58,663 nucleotides of DNA. Source: Candidatus Rhodobacter oscarellae (GTDB taxonomy: Bacteria > Pseudomonadota > Alphaproteobacteria > Rhodobacterales > Rhodobacteraceae). This document shows, in pieces, positions 16,795 through 25,097 of the stretch (the stretch's first letter is position 1; each line of letters starts with the position of its first letter). The stretch is taken from assembly GCF_001078595.1 (NCBI RefSeq), contig NZ_LFTY01000002.1:2044557-2103219 (forward strand), read 5' to 3'. The translations under genes and the position numbers were made by a program. The notes under the pieces are model-generated. The model worked only from the letters and a program-made list of their open reading frames with translations. It had not been told where the DNA came from and did no database searches.

Positions 16795-16871
16795 TGGCGC
16801 GGTTGACGGGGCTCGAACCCGCGACCCCCGGCGTGACAGGCCGGTACTCTAACCAACTGAGCTACAACCGC
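16795..16871 (-). tRNA. tRNA-Asp (anticodon GTC)
   Basis: The 77-nt minus-strand gene has acceptor GCGGTTG/CAACCGC, a D arm with AGCTCAGTTGGTTAGAGTA, an anticodon stem CCGGC/GCCGG around CTGTCAC (GTC), and a T arm CGCGGGTTCGAGCCCCG. It has discriminator G and an encoded CCA. The DNA just downstream of its 3' end carries the iterons and the LRR gene, a typical place for integrating elements. Confidence 0.96.
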
Positions 16872-16958
16872 GCGTGAGGGGCGGGATACGGTAAGCGGTT
16901 TGGGGCGTCAAGCGTATTTGAGCACGGATTTGCAGGAAATCTTCACCACAGTCTCGGC

Positions 16959-16999
16959 CGTGGATAACTCGGGCCTTTTTTGGCGCGCCCTGTGGATAA
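16959..16999 (-). other. Pair of DnaA-box-like sites
   Basis: CGTGGATAA (16959-16967) and TGTGGATAA (16991-16999) lie in the same orientation 32 bp apart. The second is the exact complement of the consensus DnaA box TTATCCACA. The gap between tRNA-Asp and the deacetylase contains nothing else recognised apart from a dyad at 17111-17126. A two-box site is too small for an origin; a DnaA-titrating or regulatory site is possible. Confidence 0.35.
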
Positions 17000-17110
17000 C
17001 TGGGCCCAAAGGCGCAAACCCGTGTCGCCCGCGCCACGCGCGCCATGAAAGCTTAAGACATGTTACACGATTGCTTGCGTCAGGCGCGGAAAGCGAATCC
17101 TGTTTCTCGT

Positions 17111-17126
17111 CATAGATTTATCTATG
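17111..17126. promoter_or_regulatory. Dyad overlapping the leader of the deacetylase gene
   Basis: CATAGATTTATCTATG has 7-bp perfect arms around TT and ends 4 bp before the ATG at 17131. It occupies the position of the ribosome binding site, and no clear Shine-Dalgarno sequence is visible. It could be an operator or an RNA hairpin that limits translation. Confidence 0.35.
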
Positions 17127-17130
17127 GGTA

Positions 17131-17934
17131 ATGGTAATGCTGCCGCAATCTAGACGAACATTCCTCGCCTCTGGCGCGGCCGCCTTGGCGTTCGCGCCGC
17201 GCGCGGCTCAGGCCGCCTATGAGATCAAGCTGCCGCCGGATTTGCTGCGCGGCGAGCCCGCCACGATCACCGCGGTGCGCACCAAGATCCCGCATGTGGC
17301 GATGACCTATGACGACGGCCCGCACCCGACCCTGACCCCCATCCTGCTGGACGAGCTGAAAAAGCGCCGCCTGCGCGCCACCTTCAATCTGATCGGGCGC
17401 TCCGTGGTCACCTGGCCCGACATCGTGCGCCGCATCGCCGACGAGGGGCACGAGATCGGCAACCACACCTGGACCCACCCCAACCTGGCGCGCCATGGCG
17501 ACGCCTCGGTGCTGCGCGAGATCGACCGCACGACCGAGGCCATCTTTAAGGTCACCGGCCGCCCCCCCGTCACCTTCCGCCCGCCCTATGGCTCGTTCAC
17601 CCTGCGTCAGCGCAAGATGCTCTGGAAGGCCCGCGGCATGCCCACGGTGCTGTGGTCGGTGGACCCGCTGGACTGGAAGCGCCCGGGCTCGTCCGTGGTG
17701 CGCCGCCGCATCGTGGCGAACTCGGTGCCGGGCTCGATCATCCTCAGCCACGACATCCATAGCCCAACCGTGCGCGCCATGCCGGGCACGTTCGACGGGC
17801 TGATCGAGCGCGGGTTGCAATTCGGCAGCCTCAGCCAGCTCATGGGCTGGCCGCTATGGCAGATGCGCGAGTTCAAGCGCGTGGCCGGGGTGGTGAAGCC
17901 CACGGGCAAGCCGGACCTGATCGCGCTGCAATAG
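17131..17934 (+). CDS. Polysaccharide deacetylase (NodB homology) family protein
   Basis: The 267-aa protein has a probable Tat signal (SRRTFLASGAAALAFAPRAAQA) followed by a carbohydrate esterase 4 domain. Catalytic motifs are in order: TYDDGPH (motif 1, base and metal Asp), HTWTHPNL (motif 2, metal His pair), RPPYGS (motif 3), DPLDW (motif 4) and ILSHDIH (motif 5). It would remove N- or O-acetyl groups from a cell-wall or surface polysaccharide in the periplasm. ATG codons at 17131 and 17137 are both possible. It stands alone on its strand, and a bidirectional hairpin at 18041 closes the transcript. Confidence 0.88.
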   Translation: MVMLPQSRRTFLASGAAALAFAPRAAQAAYEIKLPPDLLRGEPATITAVRTKIPHVAMTYDDGPHPTLTPILLDELKKRRLRATFNLIGRSVVTWPDIVRRIADEGHEIGNHTWTHPNLARHGDASVLREIDRTTEAIFKVTGRPPVTFRPPYGSFTLRQRKMLWKARGMPTVLWSVDPLDWKRPGSSVVRRRIVANSVPGSIILSHDIHSPTVRAMPGTFDGLIERGLQFGSLSQLMGWPLWQMREFKRVAGVVKPTGKPDLIALQ

Positions 17935-18040
17935 GCGACCCCGATTGGCGGCTGGGATGCCGGAGCAGCTGGCGTGACCCGCAGACGAGGCGCCCTTGCC
18001 CTGGCCCCCTCCAAAGCCGCGCACGCGTCGCCAAAAGAGA

Positions 18041-18064
18041 AAAGAGCGCCCGGGGGCGCTCTTT
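18041..18064. terminator. Bidirectional intrinsic terminator
   Basis: AAAGAGCGCC CGGG GGCGCTCTTT forms a 10-bp stem with A and T runs at the base, between the convergent deacetylase and phytase-like genes. It can serve both. Confidence 0.75.
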
Positions 18065-18089
18065 CCATGCGTAACTCCGGATGGAGCGA

Positions 18090-20261
18090 TCAGAGATTGC
18101 CGATCGACCAGAAGAACGTCTCGCCAGAGCTGTCATCCACGCCGTCATTATCGGTGGACACCCAGGCCGTGCCGTCTTCGAAGATCGCCAGGCCCTCAAC
18201 CTTATCAACGACATAGCCGCCAAAGGATTGCAGGTCAGGGATCAGGTCGCGCACCTCTTCCTTGGACACCACAGGCAGCGTGCCACCCAGCGGCGCAGGC
18301 ACCATCTCGGCGGCGGGGATGCGGTAGATCTTCTTGGTCACCACGTTCGAGCCGATCTGGTTGTCGCGCTCGATCACATAGACAAAATCACCGTGGGCCA
18401 CGATCTCGGACAGCCCGACCCAGCCCTTCGCAGGCTCGGCCTTGGGGTAGTGCACCGCGCCCCATTCCTTGGTCTCTAGATTGTAAGCCACCAGCTTGAC
18501 GTGGTTCTTGGGGTCGTCCTTCCACTCGCGCTGCACGGCCATCCATAGCGTGTCGCCGACCTTGGTGATGCCCTCGAAGCCAAAGCGCTTCTCGACGGCC
18601 ATCAGCTCTGGCGGCAGGCCGATCTCGCCCTTGCGGTTCTTGATCACGCCATCCGCGGAGACGTGGTAGATCGCGTGCGGGATGACGCGACCGGTGCGGC
18701 CCTCGGAGGCCACATAGAACCCGCCCTTGCCGTCCAGGGTGATGCCCTCCATGTCGATCTGCTGCGCCGGGTTGCCGTCCTGGCGCACCACGCGGATGGC
18801 GTCGACGATGGTGGCAGGCGTGGTCTTCGTGTCGATCTTGAAGATCGTCGGCTGGAACAGGTAGAAGCTGTCATTCACCGCCCAGACGATGCCGTCCTTA
18901 TCGGCAACCATGCCAGAGATCGCGCCCCAGCCGATCAGCTCGTCCGCGCCCTCCGAGGTCAGCGTCGGGTACATCGCCGGCGCGTCCTGGTACTCGAAGA
19001 TCATGACATGCGCGCGCACGCCGCCGTCCTCGATCAGGTCCTTCTCGTTGGCCGAAACCAGCAGGTTGCGCTCGGGGATCGCCGCGTAGCCCTCTGGCCC
19101 GATGCCCGAGGGCAAGATCTGCTTCAGCACCGGGTTCACCGGGTCGGTGGCGTCATAGACGCCCACGGCAGAGCCGCGCTCGGAGCCCACGAAGACCATC
19201 GGGGTGCCGCCAAAGGTGGCGGTCTCAATCGACTCCGGCTCGACGCCTTTGCTGTCGGACCGCTTGTCGGGGTAATGCCCGATCTGGACCAGCGCATGCT
19301 CAAAGCTCACGCCGCTCTCATAGACCACAGAGCCGTTCTTGTTAAAGATCGTCCAGCCGCGCGAGCCGCCGTCCATGTCGCCCTCGTTGGCGGTGGCGAA
19401 ATGGTTGTCATCCAGCCATTTCACCGCGTCGGGTTCGCGCACGCGGCCCGGCTGGCTTTCGTCAAAGCGCAGGATGGCGCGCTCGTCCGTGGCGTCGATC
19501 ATGTCCAGATCCACGGCACCGGCGGAGAAGTGGCTCAGCACCGAGCCGTCGGCGGAGACAACCACCATGTGGTTGTTTTCCTGCATGGAAACAACGGTTT
19601 CGCCGAGCCCGTTAATGTCGACGAATTCCGGCTCTGGGTCCTCGGGGCTGACCTCGGCCAGGCCGGTCATATCGACTTTCTTCAGGCTGGCGCAGTCAAG
19701 CCCGCCCTCGGTGGTGTTGACCATCACCAGAAAGCCCGCGGGCATCTGGCCGGTGCGCCCGTCGCCAAGATCCTCGTCGCGCTCGTTCTCGATCGCGACC
19801 GAAATAAAGCTGCCGTCCTTGGACGCCGCGATGCTGTCGGGCTGGCCGCCCAGGTCGCAGGTGGCCGTGACGGTGCCAGTGGCGGTGTCGATGGCGGCCA
19901 GGTGGCCCGAGGGCGCGACATAGCTTTCCGATGTGTTCACACCCGCATAGGCCGTGGTGCCGACAACCGCCACCGCCGTCGGCTCGCCATCCAGGGCGAC
20001 GTTGCCCTTGGGGGCGGGGTTGCTTGGGTCGGTGATGTCGATCAGGCCCAGCACGCCCAGCGGGCTGTCGGTATAGACCAGCGTCATGCCATCGGCGGTC
20101 ACGTCGATGATCTCGGCGGATGTCTCGCGGCTCAGATCCTCGCCCGCGGCCATGTTGAGCGTCGTCTCGAAACTGGCGATGCGGTTAAAGTTCATGTCGG
20201 CCTGCGCCGCGCCGGCTGTCAAAGCCAGGGCCGATGCCGCCAAGAGAAGATGGTGTTTCAC
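18090..20261 (-). CDS. Secreted esterase-like protein of the phytase family (beta-propeller)
   Basis: The 723-aa protein has a Sec signal peptide (MKHHLLLAASALALTAGAAQA). The first 400 or so residues are repeated beta-propeller strands (DPSNPAPKGNVALDGEPTAV, DATDPVNPVLKQILPSGIG), as in choice-of-anchor or LVIVD-like exported proteins. The C-terminal third matches the 'esterase-like activity of phytase' domain: DELIGWGAISGMVADKDG, QIDMEGITLDGKGGFYVASEG, KRFGFEGITKVGD and VDKVEGLAIFEDGTAWVSTDND. A role in extracellular phosphate-ester hydrolysis would fit the phosphonate genes upstream on the same strand. No Pho box is convincing directly before it, so the link is inference. Confidence 0.78.
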   Translation of the reverse strand: MKHHLLLAASALALTAGAAQADMNFNRIASFETTLNMAAGEDLSRETSAEIIDVTADGMTLVYTDSPLGVLGLIDITDPSNPAPKGNVALDGEPTAVAVVGTTAYAGVNTSESYVAPSGHLAAIDTATGTVTATCDLGGQPDSIAASKDGSFISVAIENERDEDLGDGRTGQMPAGFLVMVNTTEGGLDCASLKKVDMTGLAEVSPEDPEPEFVDINGLGETVVSMQENNHMVVVSADGSVLSHFSAGAVDLDMIDATDERAILRFDESQPGRVREPDAVKWLDDNHFATANEGDMDGGSRGWTIFNKNGSVVYESGVSFEHALVQIGHYPDKRSDSKGVEPESIETATFGGTPMVFVGSERGSAVGVYDATDPVNPVLKQILPSGIGPEGYAAIPERNLLVSANEKDLIEDGGVRAHVMIFEYQDAPAMYPTLTSEGADELIGWGAISGMVADKDGIVWAVNDSFYLFQPTIFKIDTKTTPATIVDAIRVVRQDGNPAQQIDMEGITLDGKGGFYVASEGRTGRVIPHAIYHVSADGVIKNRKGEIGLPPELMAVEKRFGFEGITKVGDTLWMAVQREWKDDPKNHVKLVAYNLETKEWGAVHYPKAEPAKGWVGLSEIVAHGDFVYVIERDNQIGSNVVTKKIYRIPAAEMVPAPLGGTLPVVSKEEVRDLIPDLQSFGGYVVDKVEGLAIFEDGTAWVSTDNDGVDDSSGETFFWSIGNL

Positions 20262-20346
20262 GGGAACCTCCGTTCATTGAGAATACCCTGAGACTTATCT
20301 GCTCTGTGTAACACCCCGTTGACTGCGCGCCTGAGCCAGGGGCGAG

Positions 20347-20961
20347 TCATTCATATTTGTTTAAGAATTCCTCGGCAGGCAGCGCGCGGAACTCTGGCAG
20401 GCGCTCTTGCAGCAGGTCATGCGGCCAGTCCCACCACGCCAGGGCAATCAGGCGCTCGGCGATCTCTGCCGGGAAGCGCGGGCGCATGGGCTTGGCGGGT
20501 ATGCCGGTGACGATTGTGTAGGGCGGCACGTCCTTGGTGACCACGGCCATGGTCGCCACCACCGCGCCGTGGCCCACCGTGACCTCGGGGCGGATCACCG
20601 CGCCATGCCCGATCCAGGTGTCATGCCCAATCGTGGCGCGGCGCGCGCTGCGGCGCTCAAAGAACGCCTCGTCCGGCGCGACCCCGTCGAAATAGTCCCC
20701 CGAGCGGTAGAGGAAGTGGTGCAGCGAGGCGTTCCCCATCGGGTGATCCGTGGGGCCGATGCGCACAAAGCTTGCGATATTGGCGAACTTGCCCACCGTG
20801 GTGTTCGCCAGATCCGCGAACCGCGCGCAATAGGAGTAGTCGCCAAGCTCGGAATTGAGCACCCGGCAGCCCTCGTGCAGCTCGGTATAGGCGCCAAAGC
20901 TGGAGCCATAGGTCATGCAGCCCTCGGCGATCACCGGGCCGTCGGCACTCAGTCGCGCCAT
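20347..20961 (-). CDS. Hexapeptide-repeat acyltransferase associated with phosphonate metabolism
   Basis: The 204-aa protein is a left-handed beta-helix acyltransferase. Its hexapeptide turns include VIAEGC, CRVLNSELGDYSYCARFADL, TTVGKFANIASFVRIG, RATIGHDTWIGHGAVIRPEVTVGHGAVVATMAVVTKDV and the cap YTIVTGIPAKPMRPRF. This matches a subfamily found with phosphonate genes (DapH/GlmU-related). Its ATG abuts the stop of the second phnE, so it is the last gene of the phn operon. It probably acetylates a phosphonate or an intermediate; the substrate is unknown. Confidence 0.8.
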   Translation of the reverse strand: MARLSADGPVIAEGCMTYGSSFGAYTELHEGCRVLNSELGDYSYCARFADLANTTVGKFANIASFVRIGPTDHPMGNASLHHFLYRSGDYFDGVAPDEAFFERRSARRATIGHDTWIGHGAVIRPEVTVGHGAVVATMAVVTKDVPPYTIVTGIPAKPMRPRFPAEIAERLIALAWWDWPHDLLQERLPEFRALPAEEFLNKYE

Positions 20962-22257
20962 CTACTGGCCCTTGATCAGCTTATTGCGCAGCCAGCCCGA
21001 GAACGTGTCCATCAGCATCACCATCAGCACCACCAGCACGATGTAATAGGTGACTTCCTCCCAGTCCTTCTGGGTGATGATCGCCTGGGTCAGCAGCAGG
21101 CCAATGCCGCCGCCGGTGATCGCGCCGATGATCGTGGCCGAGCGGGTGTTGGATTCCAGGAAGTAAAGCACCTGGCTCAGCAGCACCGGCATGATCTGCG
21201 GGATCACGGCAAAGCGGTATTTCTGCGCGGCATTGGCGCCGGTGGACTGGATGCCCTCGATCTGCTTCTCGTCCACATTCTCCAGCGCCTCCGAGAAGAG
21301 CTTGCCGAAGGTGCCCGTGTCGGTGATCAGGATCGCCAGCGCGCCGGTCAGCGGCCCAAGCCCGAAGGCGCGGGTCAGCACAATCGTCCAGATCAGCGCG
21401 TCGACCCCGCGGAAGAAGTCAAACAGCCGCCGCATCGCGAACCGCAGCGCCACAAAGGGCGCAAAGTTCCGGGCCGCGGCAAAGGCCATCGGCAGCGCCA
21501 CAATGGCCGCGCCGAACGTGCCCAGGAAGGCCATCAGGATGGTCTCGAAGATCGCCCAGGCCACATCCTTGTGCAGCCACATCTTGTTGTTCCAGAAGTC
21601 GCTGAGAATGGCCCCGGCCTCGCCGCTGGCCGCGCGGCTCATGACCTGCGCGACGCTCAGCCCGTGATAGGGGCTGTCGAGCGTGAAGAAGAACAGCTCC
21701 CAGCCGGTGAAGTAGCGCAGCACCTCGGTGCGGTTGCGGGTGATCGTCAGGCGGCCCGCCTCGGTGGTGATCGTCACGCGGTTCTTAGAGGCGTTGATCC
21801 AGTCGGGCAGCGTGTCCACCGGGTAGTCGGCCACCACGCCGCGGGCGCGGGAGACCTCGAAGCTCATCAGCCCAAAATCTGGCACGTCATAGGTGATCTG
21901 CTCGGGCCCGAAGGTCACAACGTGGCCTTCCTCGAGGTCGATCACCGTGGTCTCGCCCAGGGTTACCCAGTCCGGGCTCATGCCCTCGGGATAGCGGCCC
22001 TTCTTTTCGCCCTCGATGGCCACCGTGACCTCGCCAGAGCGGTTGTCCAGCGTGACATGGGTCTTGTGGCTATAGGTGTCCGCCACAAGGCTGCGCGCGT
22101 TATCGGCGCTGGCCCGCGCCCAGAGGTCGGGCATGTTGAAGGCGAAGAACACATAAGCCAGGTAGAGCAGCACCAGCACCGGCACGCCGAAGGCGATCAT
22201 GCGCTTGCGCTGGAATATCTGCGTGGCCTGGGTCTGAAGCGCGGCGATGTCGGTCAT
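20962..22257 (-). CDS. phnE: Phosphonate ABC transporter permease (second PhnE)
   Basis: The 431-aa inner-membrane protein is longer than the usual PhnE of 260-290 aa. After a first membrane helix (FGVPVLVLLYLAYVFFAF) there is a periplasmic insertion of about 150 residues. The permease core follows (WAIFETILMAFLGTFGAAIVALPMAF onward) with the EAA-type coupling loop EALENVDEKQIEGIQSTGAN. Long second PhnE proteins are common in alphaproteobacteria. It starts 1 bp after the first phnE ends, indicating tight coupling. It would form a heterodimeric channel with the other PhnE. Confidence 0.88.
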   Translation of the reverse strand: MTDIAALQTQATQIFQRKRMIAFGVPVLVLLYLAYVFFAFNMPDLWARASADNARSLVADTYSHKTHVTLDNRSGEVTVAIEGEKKGRYPEGMSPDWVTLGETTVIDLEEGHVVTFGPEQITYDVPDFGLMSFEVSRARGVVADYPVDTLPDWINASKNRVTITTEAGRLTITRNRTEVLRYFTGWELFFFTLDSPYHGLSVAQVMSRAASGEAGAILSDFWNNKMWLHKDVAWAIFETILMAFLGTFGAAIVALPMAFAAARNFAPFVALRFAMRRLFDFFRGVDALIWTIVLTRAFGLGPLTGALAILITDTGTFGKLFSEALENVDEKQIEGIQSTGANAAQKYRFAVIPQIMPVLLSQVLYFLESNTRSATIIGAITGGGIGLLLTQAIITQKDWEEVTYYIVLVVLMVMLMDTFSGWLRNKLIKGQ

Positions 22258-22258
22258 A

Positions 22259-23134
22259 TTACTGCTGCCCTGCCGAGCCGTGGGTCAGCTTGCCGCGCAT
22301 ATAGCCCGACACCTGGTCCACGATGATGATTGTGATGAACAAGAGCAGGAACAGCGCCACCGCATCGTCCAGCTTGCCCTGGCCCCATTGGATGGCGATC
22401 TTAAGCTCGTAGCCCAGCCCGCCCGCGCCGACAAAGCCCAGGATCGCGGAGGCGCGGATGTTGATCTCGAACCGCAGGAGCGCGTAGCTCAGCCAGTTCG
22501 GCGCCACCTGCGGCACCACGCCCAGCAGCATCTGCTGCCACCAGTTCGCGCCGACGCTTTGCAGCCCCTCGACGGGCTTGAGCGAGGCGTTCTCGTTCAC
22601 CTCCGAGAAGAGCTTGCCCAGCGCGCCGGTGGTGTGGATCGCGATGGCGATCATCGCCGGCACCGGGCCGCCGCCCAGAATGAAGATGAGGACCAATGCG
22701 ACCACGATCTCTGGCACCGCGCGCATGATATCCATCGCCCGGCGGAACACCGGGATCAGCGCCGGGAACCGCGCCATGCCGCGCGTCGACAGCAGCGAGA
22801 ACAGGATCCCCAGCAAGGCGCCGATCAGCGTGGAGACCGCGGCGATGTTCACCGTCTCGACCAGCGCCGGGAAGAAGTTCACGAAGTGGCCGGGCATCTC
22901 GTCAAGCTTGCCCGCCGCCTCGGCGATCACCTCGACCGGGTAGTCAAAGAAGTTATCGATCCCGCCCCAGAAACTGCCGCCGTTGCGACCCTCGGCCAGG
23001 TTGAAGCCCGAGATCATCAGGGCCGCGAAAATGAAGATCGCGACAAAGGAATAAAGCCGCCGCTGGCGGACCAGGGCCAGATAGCCCGTCCGAATCTCGC
23101 CGAGCGTCTGCGTTGGGTGGGAGATGTCTGTCAT
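22259..23134 (-). CDS. phnE: Phosphonate ABC transporter permease (first PhnE)
   Basis: The 291-aa permease has an N-terminal helix (YSFVAIFIFAALMISGF) and a five-helix core. The ATPase-contact loop is EVNENASLKPVEGLQSVGAN, the PhnE version of the EAA loop. It is separated from phnD by 55 bp holding a strong hairpin, which probably lowers expression of the permeases relative to the binding protein. Confidence 0.9.
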   Translation of the reverse strand: MTDISHPTQTLGEIRTGYLALVRQRRLYSFVAIFIFAALMISGFNLAEGRNGGSFWGGIDNFFDYPVEVIAEAAGKLDEMPGHFVNFFPALVETVNIAAVSTLIGALLGILFSLLSTRGMARFPALIPVFRRAMDIMRAVPEIVVALVLIFILGGGPVPAMIAIAIHTTGALGKLFSEVNENASLKPVEGLQSVGANWWQQMLLGVVPQVAPNWLSYALLRFEINIRASAILGFVGAGGLGYELKIAIQWGQGKLDDAVALFLLLFITIIIVDQVSGYMRGKLTHGSAGQQ

Positions 23135-23146
23135 GTGCCTGCAATC

Positions 23147-23172
23147 GTAGGGCGGGACTTGTCCCGCCCTAC
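23147..23172. repeat. Intercistronic hairpin between phnD and phnE
   Basis: GTAGGGCGGGAC TT GTCCCGCCCTAC gives a perfect 12-bp stem with a 2-nt centre, directly in the gap after phnD. There is no U-run, so an mRNA-stabilising REP-like element is more likely than a terminator. This type of palindrome is widely dispersed in bacterial genomes. Confidence 0.7.
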
Positions 23173-23188
23173 ATTTTGGTTGCGTCGA

Positions 23189-24100
23189 TTAGTTCGACTT
23201 TGCTTTGCGCGCCTCGATGATCGAGATGTAGGCCTCGTGGGTGATCGGGTCGAAGCCCAGGCTGTCACCCGCCGCAACGCCATAGGCGCAGTCGGCATCC
23301 GCCTCGTGCAGACCGTCCACCAGGGCGACCATCTTCGCTTTTGCGTCCGCCGGCAGCGACTTGCGCAGCACGATCGGGCCCTCGGGGATCGGCGCGGATT
23401 TCCAGATCTGCACCAGGTCGTTCATGTCCACCAGGCCGGCGTCCACGGCGCGGCGCAGCGCGCCCGAGTTGTAGCCGTCTTCCCAGTCGCCCTGGCCGTC
23501 GGCCCAGGTCACGCCGCCGTCGATGTCGCCCGCGTTCACAGCAACGATGGTCTGCTCGTGGCCGCCGGTGAACTTAACCTCGCCGAAATACTCGCCCGAC
23601 TCCATGGTGATGCCGGCCTTGTACTGCGGGATCTCGATGGAGGGGATCAGGTAGCCGGAGGTGGAGTTGGGGTCGCCGAAGCCAAAGACCTTGCCCTGCA
23701 TGTCGTCGATCGAGGCAATGCCGCTGTCCTTGCGGGCGAAACCGATCGAGTGGTAGCCGTAGGAGCCGTCCAGGTTGATCTTAACCAGCACCGGCTCGAC
23801 GGCCTCGGCGTCGCGCAGGTAGGTCGCGGCGTAGGAGGACGCGCCCAGCCAGGCCATGTCCAGTGTGCCGCCGACGAGGCCCTCGATCACACCAGCGTAG
23901 TCAGCCGGGGCGAAGAGCTTGGTGGGAACGCCAAGGGCTTCCTCGGTGTAAGCGCGCAGGCACTCGTTGTTGTTCAGGCGGTCTTGGGCGTTCTCGCCAC
24001 CAAGCAGACCGATGCGGAATTCGGTGATGGCATGGCCGTCCGCGAATGCGGCGGTAGAGATGGCCGTGGTGGCCAGGATCGTCGCGATGGTCTTTTTCAT
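23189..24100 (-). CDS. phnD: Phosphonate ABC transporter substrate-binding protein
   Basis: The 303-aa periplasmic protein has a signal peptide (MKKTIATILATTAISTAAFA) and PhnD-family sequence: FRIGLLGGENAQDRL, APADYAGVIEGLVGGTLDMAWLG, VFGFGDPNSTSGYLIP and AGDIDGGVTWADGQ. It captures phosphonate, phosphate esters or phosphite for the PhnC-PhnE transporter. The ATG at 24100 follows GGAGAGACCC, and the in-frame codon four residues upstream is less likely. It is the second gene of the phnC-D-E-E operon. Confidence 0.92.
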   Translation of the reverse strand: MKKTIATILATTAISTAAFADGHAITEFRIGLLGGENAQDRLNNNECLRAYTEEALGVPTKLFAPADYAGVIEGLVGGTLDMAWLGASSYAATYLRDAEAVEPVLVKINLDGSYGYHSIGFARKDSGIASIDDMQGKVFGFGDPNSTSGYLIPSIEIPQYKAGITMESGEYFGEVKFTGGHEQTIVAVNAGDIDGGVTWADGQGDWEDGYNSGALRRAVDAGLVDMNDLVQIWKSAPIPEGPIVLRKSLPADAKAKMVALVDGLHEADADCAYGVAAGDSLGFDPITHEAYISIIEARKAKSN

Positions 24101-24159
24101 GGGTCTCTCCACGGGGTTGGTGCCAGATCTGTCTGTCTCGACAGGCCCGGCGGAAAAAA

Positions 24160-24969
24160 TTAGGCCGTCACGGGGACGGCCTGGGGAGCGTTTAGGGTTT
24201 CGATCTCGGTCGATGTGGCGGCCTCGGAGAACGAGGCATCGGCGCCATAGATGTCGCGCGCGACACCGGTGGTCAGCTGCTCTGGGGTGCCGTCAAACAC
24301 CACCCGCCCATCGCGCATCCCGATCACGCGGTCGCAATAGCGCCGCGCCGTATCCAGCGTGTGCAGGTTGCAGATCACCATGCGGCCGTCCTCGTCATGG
24401 ATGCGGCGCAGGCTTTCCATCACCACCTGGGCGTTCATCGGGTCAAGCGAGGCGATGGGTTCGTCCGCGAGGATGATCTTGGGGTCCTGCATCAGGGCGC
24501 GGGCGATGGCGACGCGCTGCTGCTGGCCACCAGAGAGCGCCTCGGCGCGCTTAGGGGCCTGCTCGGCGATGCCCAGGCGGTCGAGGATGTCGATCGCCAT
24601 ATGGATGTCGCTTTGCGGATAGAGGTTCATCACCGTGGCCAGCGTCGAGCGCCGCGCCAGCGTGCCGTGCAGCACGTTGGAGACCACGTCCATGCGCGGC
24701 ACCAGGTTGAACTGCTGGAAGATCATCGCGCAATCGGACTGCCAGGCGCGCATCTCGCGGCCCCGTAGTCCCAGGATATCGCGGCCCTCGAATTCCGCCG
24801 TGCCCTCGGTGGCCTCCGCCAGGCGGTTGAGCACACGCAAGAGCGTGGATTTCCCCGCGCCCGAGCGCCCGATGATGCCAATCATCATGGGCTTGCTGAC
24901 TTCGATGGAGACGTTGTCCACGGCAGCTTTTGCGCCAAAGCGCTTCGTCAAACTTTCTAACCGTAACAT
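24160..24969 (-). CDS. phnC: Phosphonate ABC transporter ATP-binding protein
   Basis: The 269-aa ATPase has Walker [10 protein letters not shown] (Lys40), a Q-loop in [16 protein letters not shown] typical of PhnC, signature LSGGQQQR, Walker [13 protein letters not shown] and the switch His in ICNLHTLD. It powers import of phosphonates with PhnD and the two PhnE proteins. It is the first gene of the operon, behind a putative Pho box at 25022-25050. No C-P lyase genes are present in the window. Confidence 0.93.
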   Translation of the reverse strand: MLRLESLTKRFGAKAAVDNVSIEVSKPMMIGIIGRSGAGKSTLLRVLNRLAEATEGTAEFEGRDILGLRGREMRAWQSDCAMIFQQFNLVPRMDVVSNVLHGTLARRSTLATVMNLYPQSDIHMAIDILDRLGIAEQAPKRAEALSGGQQQRVAIARALMQDPKIILADEPIASLDPMNAQVVMESLRRIHDEDGRMVICNLHTLDTARRYCDRVIGMRDGRVVFDGTPEQLTTGVARDIYGADASFSEAATSTEIETLNAPQAVPVTA

Positions 24970-25021
24970 GCGGCCCCCAACTTCGGTTGTTGCGGGGTAG
25001 CACTGGCTCAGATTCGGATTT

Positions 25022-25050
25022 GTGACGTATTTATTAAACTATTGTGACAG
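25022..25050 (-). promoter_or_regulatory. Putative Pho box upstream of phnC
   Basis: On the minus strand CTGTCAC, GTTTAAT and ACGTCAC occur as 7-mers separated by 4 bp (11-bp period), close to the PhoB half-site CTGTCAT with 4-bp spacers. The first and third units match well, and the middle one keeps only the AT-rich part. The site begins 53 bp upstream of the phnC start. PhoB control is therefore likely but unproven. Confidence 0.6.
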
Positions 25051-25097
25051 CCAAAGAGCCCCAAGATCGGGCCCGCAGGAGGCCTGAACGCGCCCGC

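Noticed and set aside
16880-17125. Replication origin at the DnaA boxes
   Set aside because: Only two boxes, no AT-rich unwinding element and no origin-linked genes nearby.
18663-20291. 542-aa open frame on the plus strand across the phytase-like gene
   Set aside because: Antisense shadow with no motif; the minus strand has a signal peptide and clear domains.
22247-24163. 638-aa open frame on the plus strand across phnE and phnD
   Set aside because: It is antisense to three well-supported transporter genes.
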